64,000 nt of DNA from Methylovorus sp. MM2 (GTDB lineage Bacteria > Pseudomonadota > Gammaproteobacteria > Burkholderiales > Methylophilaceae): contig NZ_LXUF01000001.1 of NCBI RefSeq assembly GCF_001648895.1, positions 868,001 to 932,000 of the forward strand, given 5' to 3'. Below, piece by piece: positions 9,993 to 18,234 of this stretch. The position numbers and the translations under genes are program-made. Within the stretch, counting starts at the first letter, position 1. Each line of letters opens with the position of its first letter. A model generated the notes under the pieces. It did not search any database. It was not told the origin of the DNA and saw nothing but the letters and a program-made list of their open reading frames with translations.

Positions 9993-11380
9993 TGAACGAT
10001 CACTTGAGTCTGGAAATCAGCCAGTTACGCGCACGCTATCAATCTGGAGAATTAACCCCCTCCATGTTGGTGGATATACTCGATAGGCGCATCGGTTTTG
10101 AAGATAGCGGCAATATCTGGATACACCGCCTGAGCCGCGATGAGATGTTTGCCTATGCCCGGCAACTTGAAGGAAAATCTCCCGCGGATTTGCCTTTGTA
10201 CGGTATTCCATTCGCCATAAAAGATAATATCGATCTAGCTGGTATCCCGACTACTGCTGCCTGCCCGGAGTATGCCTACACGCCCGAAAAAAGTGCGACC
10301 GTAGTACAAAAGCTGATTGATGCCGGTGCTATTCCTGTCGGTAAGACCAATCTTGACCAGTTCGCCACCGGCTTGGTTGGTACACGCTCACCCTATGGTG
10401 CTTGCCATAACAGTTTTAATCCTGACTATATCTCGGGTGGTTCCAGCGCCGGTTCAGCAGTATCCGTTGCACTGGGCTTGGCAAGTTTCAGCTTGGGGAC
10501 AGATACAGCTGGTTCTGGTCGTATACCTGCGGCCTTCAACAATCTTGTCGGGCATAAACCCAGCGTTGGCCTTGTTAGTGCGCATGGTGTGGTGCCCGCC
10601 TGCCGTACGCTGGATTGTGTTTCCATCTTTGCGTTGACGGCGGTGGATGCCGCTAGCGTACTTAAAGTCGCCCAAGGCTATGACGAAGAGGATGCCTATT
10701 CCCGTGCCAAGCCACTGACAGAAGAACCCGCGCTCAAAGCAGGGTTTACTTTCGGTATACCTCGGCAAAATCAGCTGGCCTTTTTTGAGAGTAAAGAGAC
10801 ACCAGGCTTGTTCAATGCTGCCATCAAGCAGCTTGAGGCAGCTGGCGGCAAGCCAGTGGAGATCGATTTCTCCTTGTTTCTTGAGACCGCTAGATTATTG
10901 TACGAAGGCCCATGGGTCGCAGAGCGTTACGCAGCCATCAAGGATTTTTTCGAGGCAAATCCCGACGCCATATTCCCCGTGACGAAGAAAATTATCGGTG
11001 GCGCCAGCCGTTTTAGCGCCGCCGATGTTTACAGCGCCCTTTACCGTCTGAAAGATATGCAGCGCAAAGTGCAACATGTGTGGACTGATCTAGATTTCAT
11101 CGTCACACCCACCGCTGGCACGATCTATACCATCGCCGAATTAGAGGCCGAACCGGTAGTTTGCAATTCCAATCTTGGGTACTACACCAATTTTATGAAT
11201 CTGTTGGATCTTGCCGCTATCGCTGTCCCTACCGGTTTTCAGTCTAATGGCCTGCCGTTTGGCATCACTCTCTGTGCCCCTGCTTTTAGCGATGAGCGCC
11301 TACTGGCGTTGGCTGCACGACTAGATCAACAAACCCCGCGTACCCTTGGCGCTACCAAGCTAAAAATGAGTACGGCTTAA
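9992..11380 (+). CDS. atzF: Allophanate hydrolase, amidase domain (split gene, N-terminal part)
   Basis: Amidase-signature enzyme that cleaves allophanate, the last organic intermediate, to ammonia and CO2. The catalytic triad is visible: Lys77 in PFAIKDN, cis-Ser152 in SGGSSAG and the nucleophile Ser175 in DTAGSGR. The 462 residues cover only the amidase domain; typical allophanate hydrolases have about 600 residues with a second C-terminal domain. Here that second domain is encoded separately 31 bases downstream with its own ribosome site. The start overlaps the carboxylase stop (TAATGA), so both are made from one message. The amidase domain alone should be able to hydrolyse allophanate. 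Confidence 0.92.
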   Translation: MNDHLSLEISQLRARYQSGELTPSMLVDILDRRIGFEDSGNIWIHRLSRDEMFAYARQLEGKSPADLPLYGIPFAIKDNIDLAGIPTTAACPEYAYTPEKSATVVQKLIDAGAIPVGKTNLDQFATGLVGTRSPYGACHNSFNPDYISGGSSAGSAVSVALGLASFSLGTDTAGSGRIPAAFNNLVGHKPSVGLVSAHGVVPACRTLDCVSIFALTAVDAASVLKVAQGYDEEDAYSRAKPLTEEPALKAGFTFGIPRQNQLAFFESKETPGLFNAAIKQLEAAGGKPVEIDFSLFLETARLLYEGPWVAERYAAIKDFFEANPDAIFPVTKKIIGGASRFSAADVYSALYRLKDMQRKVQHVWTDLDFIVTPTAGTIYTIAELEAEPVVCNSNLGYYTNFMNLLDLAAIAVPTGFQSNGLPFGITLCAPAFSDERLLALAARLDQQTPRTLGATKLKMSTA

Positions 11381-11411
11381 TTTAATGCGACTGAATTGAA
11401 AAGGAGTTCCA

Positions 11412-11822
11412 ATGAGTAAAGAAAATCAGACCTTTGTAGAGGTTGCCGTATGTGGTGCACATATGAGCGGCTTACCGCTTAACGTGCAACTGACATCACT
11501 TGCCGGTGAGCTAGTCAGTAAAACCACGACCGCCCCATATTATCGCCTTTATAAACTGAATGGCTTTACGCCTGAACGCCCAGGGTTGTTGCGGGTGAAG
11601 GCAGACGGGCAAGCCATTGCACTGGAGGTCTGGCGGCTACCAGTCACTAATTATGGCGCTTTCGTCGCAGGGGTGCCTGCACCTTTGGGCTTCGGGACAC
11701 TGGTGTTGCAGGACGGTAGCCAAGTGCAAGGTTTTCTCTGCGAAGCCTATGCCACTGAGGATGCCATCGACATTTCCGCCTATGGCGGATGGCGCGATTA
11801 TTTAACCAAAAAAGACGCGTAA
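11412..11822 (+). CDS. Allophanate hydrolase C-terminal domain as separate protein
   Basis: A 136-residue protein corresponding to the C-terminal gamma-glutamylcyclotransferase-like domain of allophanate hydrolase (EVAVCGAHMSGLPLN, then VEVWRLP-like and PAPLGFGTL segments). In fused enzymes this domain follows the amidase and was proposed to decarboxylate the N-carboxycarbamate product. Here it has its own ATG behind a strong AAAGGAGTT site, and neither part shows a damaged joint, so this reads as a real two-subunit enzyme and not a recent frameshift. It ends the guanidine operon; the porin gene follows after a structured gap. Confidence 0.85.
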   Translation: MSKENQTFVEVAVCGAHMSGLPLNVQLTSLAGELVSKTTTAPYYRLYKLNGFTPERPGLLRVKADGQAIALEVWRLPVTNYGAFVAGVPAPLGFGTLVLQDGSQVQGFLCEAYATEDAIDISAYGGWRDYLTKKDA

Positions 11823-12066
11823 TGAAAGCGTTGCAACACCATGGAGGAGAGGCGATTCCCTGAATATCGGGAAGTATCGTCGAGGGGAAGAGCGCTTTGC
11901 CGAAATAGGCAGAGAGATTTGCCAAAATGGGATAGTGCGCTTATGTGTAATCAGCGATTATCTTATTCAGTGAATCATGCTTTTATCTCGTTTTTAGTTT
12001 TAGGTATCACTCAGTTGCTTTGTTGTAGCCATCTTTTTTATGAATATTTATGGGAGACTTAAAAAT
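11823..12066 (+). other. Structured gap upstream of the porin gene
   Basis: No convincing gene. The first half can fold: TTCCC (11856-11860) pairs with GGGAA (11869-11873), and AGCGC (11891-11895) pairs with GCGCT (11937-11941) around an inner TGCC/GGCA hairpin (11898-11911). The second half is AT-rich and ends in a GGGAGA ribosome site for the porin. It could be a structured 5' leader for the porin and ethanolamine genes. It does not match any riboswitch class that I can recall. Confidence 0.35.
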
Positions 12067-12936
12067 ATGTTGAGTAATCGTTTTAAATTAATGAGCGCCC
12101 TGATGTTAACGGCTGGCGTCTGTTCACCAGTGCTGGCAGAAGAGGCAACCATGGCAGAGCCAGACTGGAGCTTCGTATCCAGCGCTACGCTCGCCAGTGA
12201 TAACATCTTCCGCGGCCAGTCACAGACTTGGGGTAAACCTGCCGTTTTGCTTGGCGTTGAAGTCGACCATAAATCCGGCCTATATGCGGGTCTTGCTGCT
12301 GCCAACGTATCTGATCATTGGTTGCCAGGTGCCCATGTTGAGATCGATTACTACGGTGGTTATCGTGACAAGCTACCGGGTGCGGCTTCCGTTGTTGCCT
12401 ACGATGTTGGCATGATCTATTACACCTATCCGGGTGGTGCCAACTGGGATCAATCGGATTTCCCGTCCAAAAGCAATTCACTGAATACCCTCGAAGCCTA
12501 TGTTGCCCTCACTTATGACTGGCTGACATTCAAGACCGGCCGTGCGATGACTGAATACTGGGGTTGGAGCACGAATAACTCACCTGTTAACGGCGGTTTT
12601 GCCGGTGATCTGGGTGCGGGTGTAACGGGTAATACCCGCGGTTCTTACTACTATGAGCTGGATGCAAATTATGCGCTGAATGATAGCTGGTCGCTGATCG
12701 GTCAGGCTGGTCGTCAGGTCATTCACAATGCTACCGGACTTGATATCAACTACTACAAAGCTGGTGTCAATAAGGCTTTCGATGCAGGCTGGTCTGTGCA
12801 GGCGGCCTATTCATGGACTAGCGAGCCTGATGCATATAAAGACTTTGTCAGCTTGCGTAACGGCCTGCGTGGCAATCCTTCTGATTCAGACGTCGCTAAG
12901 GATGTCTTTCTGGTTAGTATCACCAAGGCATTTTAA
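12067..12936 (+). CDS. TorF-family putative porin
   Basis: Outer-membrane beta-barrel of the TorF/Gcw_chp type. A signal peptide (about residues 1-24, ending SPVLAEE) is followed by a barrel rich in alternating aromatic and small residues, with the family's early motif SSATLASDNIFRGQSQT and a terminal Phe (SITKAF) typical of outer-membrane insertion. The ATG at 12067 is chosen over one at 12040 because a GGGAGA site fits it and the signal peptide then begins normally. It is followed by a perfect hairpin and the ethanolamine permease gene, so it probably serves entry of ethanolamine or other small nitrogen sources. Substrate is inferred. Confidence 0.82.
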   Translation: MLSNRFKLMSALMLTAGVCSPVLAEEATMAEPDWSFVSSATLASDNIFRGQSQTWGKPAVLLGVEVDHKSGLYAGLAAANVSDHWLPGAHVEIDYYGGYRDKLPGAASVVAYDVGMIYYTYPGGANWDQSDFPSKSNSLNTLEAYVALTYDWLTFKTGRAMTEYWGWSTNNSPVNGGFAGDLGAGVTGNTRGSYYYELDANYALNDSWSLIGQAGRQVIHNATGLDINYYKAGVNKAFDAGWSVQAAYSWTSEPDAYKDFVSLRNGLRGNPSDSDVAKDVFLVSITKAF

Positions 12937-12938
12937 TC

Positions 12939-12966
12939 AATACGGCGGCCTGCGAGCCGCCGTATT
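12939..12966 (+). terminator. Perfect 11-bp hairpin between porin and permease
   Basis: AATACGGCGGC (12939-12949) pairs with GCCGCCGTATT (12956-12966) around a six-base loop. The run of T after it is short and broken, so it may act as a partial terminator or an mRNA stabiliser that sets porin expression above that of the downstream genes. Confidence 0.6.
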
Positions 12967-12996
12967 TCCTTTGCGTAACATGACGGGAGTTTTTAT

Positions 12997-14364
12997 ATGA
13001 GCACTTCTTTAAAGTCATCCCTTAACGGCTGGCATCTGTGGGGTCTGGCCGTTGGTCTGGTCATCTCTGGCGAATATTTCGGCTGGAGCTATGGTTGGGC
13101 AGCCGCAGGTACATTGGGTTTTCTTGTGACTGCGATCATCATCGCGATCATGTATACCACCTTTATTTTCAGCTTTACCGAGCTTACGACAGCGATTCCG
13201 CATGCGGGCGGGCCCTTTGCCTATGCACGGCGTGCTTTGGGTTCCAAAGCGGCGTTTGTCGCAGGTTTTGCCACATTGGTAGAGTTCGTGTTTGCGCCAC
13301 CCGCAATCGCTATGGCGATCGGCGCTTACCTCAACGTGCAATTTCCTGATGTTGATCCCAAGATGATGGCGGCTGGTGCCTACGTGGTCTTCATTAGCCT
13401 GAATGTCATCGGTGTACGTATCGCCGCTACATTCGAGTTATTTGTTACTGTATTGGCGATTATTGAGTTGCTGGTATTCATGGGTGTGGTGTCACCTGGT
13501 TTTGCTTTAAGCAACTTTGTCGCTAATGGTTGGGCCGGTGAGAGTGAATTCAGCATGGCGGTGATCCCCGGTATCGTTGCAGCTATTCCTTTTGCTATCT
13601 GGTTCTTTCTTGCCATCGAAGGTGTTGCCATGGCGGCAGAGGAGGCCAAGGAGCCCAAGAAGACAGTGCCTAAGGCTTACATCGCAGGTATCCTCACGCT
13701 ACTTTCATTGGCGATTGGTGTGATGATATTTGCTGGCGGTGCTGGTGACTGGAGAACCCTATCCAATATCAATGATCCATTGCCGCAAGCGATGAAGATG
13801 ATTGTTGGGGAGCATAGTGGCTGGTTGCATATGCTGGTATGGGTTGGTCTGTTCGGCCTGATTGCTTCATTCCACGGCATTATTCTCGGCTATTCTCGCC
13901 AGATATTCGCTTTGTCGCGCGCTGGCTATATGCCTAAATACTTCAGTGAGGTCAATGACCGCTTCAAGACGCCGCACCGTGCCATTATTGCAGGCGGTGT
14001 CGTCGGTGTTGCTGCGATATTCAGTGATGACCTGATCCAGTTCGGCGGCATGACATTAACGGCCAACCTGATCACCATGGCGGTGTTCGGTGCGATTGTG
14101 ATGTATATCGTCTCCATGCTCAGCCTGTTCGCACTGCGCAAAAAAGAACCTAATCTGGAGCGTCCGTTCACAGCGATCGCGTATCCGCTGTTCCCGGCAA
14201 TCGCGCTTGGCTTGGCTGTAGTCAGCTTGGTGACCATGATATATTACAACCAGTTGCTGGCTTTGCTGTTTGTCGTTCTGATGGCGCTGGCTTTTGTGTA
14301 TTACTCGTTCACCCAGCATCAACGTGATGCATCGGCCGACAATGTCATGCCGACAGTTGCCTGA
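12997..14364 (+). CDS. Ethanolamine permease (APC superfamily)
   Basis: Inner-membrane amino-acid/polyamine/organocation transporter of 455 residues with about 12 membrane segments. The N-terminus (GWHLWGLAVGLVISGEYFGW) and the HAGGPFAYARRALG region are typical of the proteobacterial ethanolamine permease subfamily. The genes for both ethanolamine ammonia-lyase subunits follow immediately, which makes ethanolamine the likely substrate. The start at 12997 follows a GGGAG site at short distance. It is in the same direction as the porin and eutBC and is separated from each by a perfect hairpin. Confidence 0.9.
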   Translation: MSTSLKSSLNGWHLWGLAVGLVISGEYFGWSYGWAAAGTLGFLVTAIIIAIMYTTFIFSFTELTTAIPHAGGPFAYARRALGSKAAFVAGFATLVEFVFAPPAIAMAIGAYLNVQFPDVDPKMMAAGAYVVFISLNVIGVRIAATFELFVTVLAIIELLVFMGVVSPGFALSNFVANGWAGESEFSMAVIPGIVAAIPFAIWFFLAIEGVAMAAEEAKEPKKTVPKAYIAGILTLLSLAIGVMIFAGGAGDWRTLSNINDPLPQAMKMIVGEHSGWLHMLVWVGLFGLIASFHGIILGYSRQIFALSRAGYMPKYFSEVNDRFKTPHRAIIAGGVVGVAAIFSDDLIQFGGMTLTANLITMAVFGAIVMYIVSMLSLFALRKKEPNLERPFTAIAYPLFPAIALGLAVVSLVTMIYYNQLLALLFVVLMALAFVYYSFTQHQRDASADNVMPTVA

Positions 14365-14392
14365 TAACGTTAGGCGAAGACTTAAGCGAATC

Positions 14393-14419
14393 GCCGCGCC
14401 ACTTTAAAAATGGCGCGGC
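14393..14419 (+). terminator. Perfect 9-bp hairpin between permease and eutB
   Basis: GCCGCGCCA (14393-14401) pairs with TGGCGCGGC (14411-14419) around a nine-base A/T-rich loop. Only a short T run follows at some distance (CTGTTTT), so it is a weak terminator or a processing and stability element inside the ethanolamine operon. Confidence 0.55.
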
Positions 14420-14461
14420 ACCTGTTTTAAATACTGTTTTTGAATACTGTGGATTCCACTC

Positions 14462-15859
14462 ATGCAATACAGTCATAGCGTAGGGGCGAACCTGTATCGC
14501 TTCACTGATCTGAAAGACCTGCTGGCCAAGGCGACTCCGGCCCGTTCCGGCGATTATCTCGCGGGCGTTGCGGCAGAAACCTATGCTGAACGCATGGCGG
14601 CGCGTATGTGCCTTGCAGCTGTACCTTTGCGACAGTTTCTCCAGGAAGTAGTCGTCCCCTATGAAGAGGATGAAGTCACCCGCCTGATCATTGATAGCCA
14701 TGATGCCAATGCCTTTGCCGAGATCAGCCACCTGACGGTAGGCGATTTCCGCGACTGGCTGCTTTCCGATGAGGCTGATAGTGCTGTTCTAAAACGCGTA
14801 AGCCCCGGCATTACGCCTGAAATGGCAGCGGCAGTCAGCAAGCTGATGCGCAATCAGGATCTGATCCTAGTGGCCAAAAAATGCCACGTTACCACGGCTT
14901 TTCGCAATACTATTGGTTTGCCGGGACACCTCTCGGTTCGCCTGCAACCGAATCATCCCACTGACGATGCACGCGGCATTGCCGCTTCTATGCTGGATGG
15001 CTTGTTATATGGCTCTGGCGATGCGGTCATCGGCATCAACCCTGCGACTGACAGCATCCCTGCGCTGATGGACCTGTATTATCTGGTGGACGAAGTCATC
15101 AATCAGTATGCCATTCCTACCCAATCCTGCGTATTGACCCATGTGACCAACCAGATTCAAGTCATGGAGCGTGGTGCACCTGTCGATCTTGTATTCCAGT
15201 CGATTGCCGGTACAGAGAAAGCCAACCAGACATTTGGCATCAATATCGGCATCCTGCAAGAAGCTTATGAGGCAGCGTTAGCGCTAAAGCGCGGAACCAT
15301 AGGCAATAATGTCATGTACTTCGAGACTGGTCAGGGCTCCGCGCTCTCAGCTAACGCCAATTTTGGCGTCGACCAACAGACCATCGAGGCGCGTGCCTAT
15401 GCTGTTGCCCGAAAGTTCTCGCCGCTACTCAGCAATACTGTGGTCGGTTTTATCGGGCCTGAGTACCTGTATGACGGCAAACAGATCATCCGCGCCGGGC
15501 TGGAAGACCATTTCTGTGGCAAGCTGCTCGGCTTGCCGCTAGGGTGCGATGTTTGCTATACCAACCACGCTGAGGCAGACCAAGACGATATGGATACCCT
15601 CATGACGCTGCTGGCAACCGCTGGGTTGACTTTCATCATGGGCATCCCGGGGGCTGACGACATCATGCTCAACTACCAGACTACTTCATTCCATGATGCC
15701 CTCTACCTGCGCAAGGTGTTAGGGTTGAAGCCTGCGCCTGAGTTCGAGCAATGGTTACGCAAAATGAACATCATGGATGACAATGGCAACGTGCGTCCCG
15801 TGACCAATAGCCACCACATGCTACAGAATATGCCACGCAACTTGTTGAGCGCGGCTTGA
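14462..15859 (+). CDS. eutB: Ethanolamine ammonia-lyase large subunit
   Basis: Catalytic subunit of the adenosylcobalamin-dependent enzyme that splits ethanolamine into acetaldehyde and ammonia. The 465 residues match the family length. Recognisable stretches are RLQPNHPTDDARG, YGSGDAVIGINPATDS, a substrate-barrel VFQSIAGTEKAN and FETGQGSALSANAN, and HHMLQNMPRN near the end. It is followed by eutC 64 bases later. No gene for the reactivating factor EutA, for acetaldehyde dehydrogenase or for microcompartment shells is nearby, so the module is a nitrogen-acquisition version of the pathway. It needs B12, made or imported elsewhere. Confidence 0.95.
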   Translation: MQYSHSVGANLYRFTDLKDLLAKATPARSGDYLAGVAAETYAERMAARMCLAAVPLRQFLQEVVVPYEEDEVTRLIIDSHDANAFAEISHLTVGDFRDWLLSDEADSAVLKRVSPGITPEMAAAVSKLMRNQDLILVAKKCHVTTAFRNTIGLPGHLSVRLQPNHPTDDARGIAASMLDGLLYGSGDAVIGINPATDSIPALMDLYYLVDEVINQYAIPTQSCVLTHVTNQIQVMERGAPVDLVFQSIAGTEKANQTFGINIGILQEAYEAALALKRGTIGNNVMYFETGQGSALSANANFGVDQQTIEARAYAVARKFSPLLSNTVVGFIGPEYLYDGKQIIRAGLEDHFCGKLLGLPLGCDVCYTNHAEADQDDMDTLMTLLATAGLTFIMGIPGADDIMLNYQTTSFHDALYLRKVLGLKPAPEFEQWLRKMNIMDDNGNVRPVTNSHHMLQNMPRNLLSAA

Positions 15860-15923
15860 TCATCGCAGCGCATAGAAGCCATCCAGATATGACGCCGCCC
15901 GTAGAGATATCATCGCAACTGCC

Positions 15924-16778
15924 ATGAAAAAAGATGTAAATCCGTTGTCAAACAATCCGCTTGCCGATAGTCCGTTGCCACCGGACAATTCACTTTCAGC
16001 AAGTAGCGCGTTTTCAGTTGATCCGTGGCAACAACTTAAAAGCTTCACCCGTGCGCGCATCGCACTCGGTCGGGTCGGCAGCAGTCTGCCTACGCGTGAG
16101 ATACTCGATTTTGGCATGTCACATGCCATGGCGCGTGATGCAGTGCATTTGGCGCTAGATGTCGATGCACTATGCCAAGGCCTTGAAAATGATGGTCATG
16201 AGACGCTACAGGTACACAGTCGCGCGCTAGATAGAGCAAGTTACCTGCTTCGGCCAGATTTTGGCCGCAAACTGGATGATGCCGCAATTAGCCGCTTGCA
16301 GGCAGCATGTCCTACTAAGCCAATAGATTTTCTGCTCGTCGTGGGCGATGGCCTCTCTTCACTGGCGGTTGAACGTCATGTGCAGTTGTTAGTTGCTGAG
16401 ATCAAAAGTGCCATGCCACCTGAATGGCAACTCGGCCCCATCGTCGTCGCTAGTCAAGCCCGTGTGGCAATTGCCGATGAGATCGGTGAGCTGATGAAAG
16501 CGAAGATGGTTGCAATGTTGATTGGTGAGCGACCTGGCCTCAGCTCCCCAGATAGTCTGGGTATCTACCTGACTTACGGGCCGCGTGCAGGCATGAGTGA
16601 TGCCGATCGTAACTGTATTTCCAATGTGCGCCCGGAAGGCCTGAATTACGCCCCTGCTGCCAAAAAGCTGCTGTGGCTGGCGCGAGAGGCTATGCGACTT
16701 AAGGTTTCTGGCGTGGCATTGAAAGATGAAAGCGATTCAACTGAAGTAGAAGTGCAGCCCTTAAACCTGTTGGAGTAG
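15924..16778 (+). CDS. eutC: Ethanolamine ammonia-lyase small subunit
   Basis: Light chain of the B12-dependent lyase, 284 residues, which helps bind adenosylcobalamin. After a variable N-terminal extension of about 35 residues, the conserved part starts at LKSFTRARIALGRVGSSLPT and includes RPDFGRKL, FLLVVGDGLSS and IGERPGLSSPDSLGIYLTYG, which are characteristic of EutC. The gene is the last of the operon; the AraC-type regulator gene converges on it from the other strand with about 50 bases between stops. Confidence 0.93.
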   Translation: MKKDVNPLSNNPLADSPLPPDNSLSASSAFSVDPWQQLKSFTRARIALGRVGSSLPTREILDFGMSHAMARDAVHLALDVDALCQGLENDGHETLQVHSRALDRASYLLRPDFGRKLDDAAISRLQAACPTKPIDFLLVVGDGLSSLAVERHVQLLVAEIKSAMPPEWQLGPIVVASQARVAIADEIGELMKAKMVAMLIGERPGLSSPDSLGIYLTYGPRAGMSDADRNCISNVRPEGLNYAPAAKKLLWLAREAMRLKVSGVALKDESDSTEVEVQPLNLLE

Positions 16779-16828
16779 ATCAGGATTAAATGTTGAGGGT
16801 TAATTACTTAAGGTTAAGTAGCCAGTTG

Positions 16829-17839
16829 TTAGCTATGTGTAAGTAAATCCAGATGATCAGATTCGCCATGCATGCGCCGGAACGTACACGAAGGCAATTC
16901 GCCAAACATCTTTTTGTACTCCTGCGAGAAATGACCAAAATGCCAGAATCCCCAGTAAGTCGCTGCCTCAGTGACAGAGTTAGCTGTTTTCAACATACGT
17001 CTCACACCGTTTAGGCGTTCAGCACGTAGAAAAGCGATGGGGCTGATATCCATCGCCTGCTCAAAATGATATTGCAGGTTGCGCCTGCTCATTCCCAACT
17101 GCTTGCATAGCTCGGCTACAGAGAGTGGAGCATCACTTGGGTGCATCACAAGGTCTCGCACATCGGCGATTGTGCCCCATGTTTTGCTGCGTAAGGGTAG
17201 GCTTTCCATACCCATTTCATCTGTGAGGCTGTCGGCGACCACGGCCAGCGCAGCCTCCCTCAGTACGCGCGCGAATTCATCCCGTTGTAATAACTCTGGC
17301 TTGTGTTTCAATAAGTCGAATACCGCAAATAAAAAGTGGCAAAGCATATCCCACGTTTGTGACGAGACATTCAGAATCTGTGCTTTTTCTGTTCTTTCCC
17401 TCACTAGCCGTGCATGCTCTGGTGAAAGGCGTGCCAGCAGGCTATCCAGTTGTACCGAGATCACGCCCACCAGCATTTTCTGTGCTGAAATGAACTCAAA
17501 CCCGTTGCTGCCTGAGTAGAGGTGCAGGCCATTACGCTGGCAATGGCTGCCGCAGAACATTCCCTGCTGATGGGTGAGAGGAAGGCCTATCGCTACTACG
17601 TTTTCTGAGGTCTCTCCACGCTGGTAGAGTGATTGCCCGGTGTATTCCAGAAAGATATGCACATCCTGCAAATGTATCTGCGAGATATATCCCTTGAAGT
17701 TACCTGCTGATATTTGCAGGTAATCCTGGTTCCATCCACTTAATAATGCCGCTTGCTGTTCAAAATCATGCGTCTGCTCATGCCGCAGTGAGCCGGGCAG
17801 ATATCGCATCTCAGGTTTCAGAAGGGGGGCAGCGATCAT
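16829..17839 (-). CDS. AraC-family regulator, probable activator of the ethanolamine genes
   Basis: DNA-binding regulator of 336 residues. The C-terminal third carries two helix-turn-helix units of the AraC type (SVAELCKQLGMSRRNLQYHF and the VTEAATYWGFWHFGHFSQEY segment followed by MFGELPS). The N-terminal part is an AraC-type sensing region without a clear small-molecule motif. Length and layout agree with EutR, which activates eut genes with ethanolamine and B12, and its position at the end of eutBC supports that role. It is transcribed towards eutC, so it is expressed from its own promoter near 17850-17950. Confidence 0.82.
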   Translation of the reverse strand: MIAAPLLKPEMRYLPGSLRHEQTHDFEQQAALLSGWNQDYLQISAGNFKGYISQIHLQDVHIFLEYTGQSLYQRGETSENVVAIGLPLTHQQGMFCGSHCQRNGLHLYSGSNGFEFISAQKMLVGVISVQLDSLLARLSPEHARLVRERTEKAQILNVSSQTWDMLCHFLFAVFDLLKHKPELLQRDEFARVLREAALAVVADSLTDEMGMESLPLRSKTWGTIADVRDLVMHPSDAPLSVAELCKQLGMSRRNLQYHFEQAMDISPIAFLRAERLNGVRRMLKTANSVTEAATYWGFWHFGHFSQEYKKMFGELPSCTFRRMHGESDHLDLLTHS

Positions 17840-18234
17840 TTATATGAATTCAATTAAAAATAATATGAATAAAATTAAAATTAGTAATACTGAATAGAGC
17901 AAAAAACATACCTGAAAATATGGTCAAACTAGGGGTGATGTTGCTATTAAAGACTTGTTTTCGCTCTTTAAGCGTGCACGATGGTCTCTAGTGCGCCAAG
18001 ATGTGGCTCATTAAATCAGGATGATCTGGAAAAGGATGATTGATGCTTGGGTTTTAAACGTTGTGAACACTTGCAGGCCATAAGCGTAGCACCGCTAATG
18101 TTTAGTAATACAAATGAACGCAGCAAGGGTAAACATGCAAATACTCTTTTACTATGCCCCTTGCTGAGTTCACTTTTGCCTGCATCTTTAGGCTCGCATC
18201 GATTGTTGCAGGATCGATGCGGCCTGCGTATGGC
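17840..18234. other. Gap with promoter region and two inverted repeats
   Basis: About 395 bases with no convincing gene. The left end is AT-rich and should contain the promoter of the AraC-type gene. Further right, CAGCAAGGG (18121-18129) is complementary to CCCTTGCTG (18158-18166), and GCATCGAT (18196-18203) pairs perfectly with ATCGATGC (18213-18220). A 63-codon frame crosses these repeats but has no ribosome site and no protein-like composition. The repeats could be terminators for the flanking gene or part of a small RNA. Confidence 0.4.

Noticed and set aside
11841-11941. Possible glycine riboswitch (GGAGAG, CCGAA and GGCA fragments)
   Set aside because: The fragments do not stand in the right order or spacing, there is no CTCTCAGG partner for GGAGAG, and no glycine gene follows.
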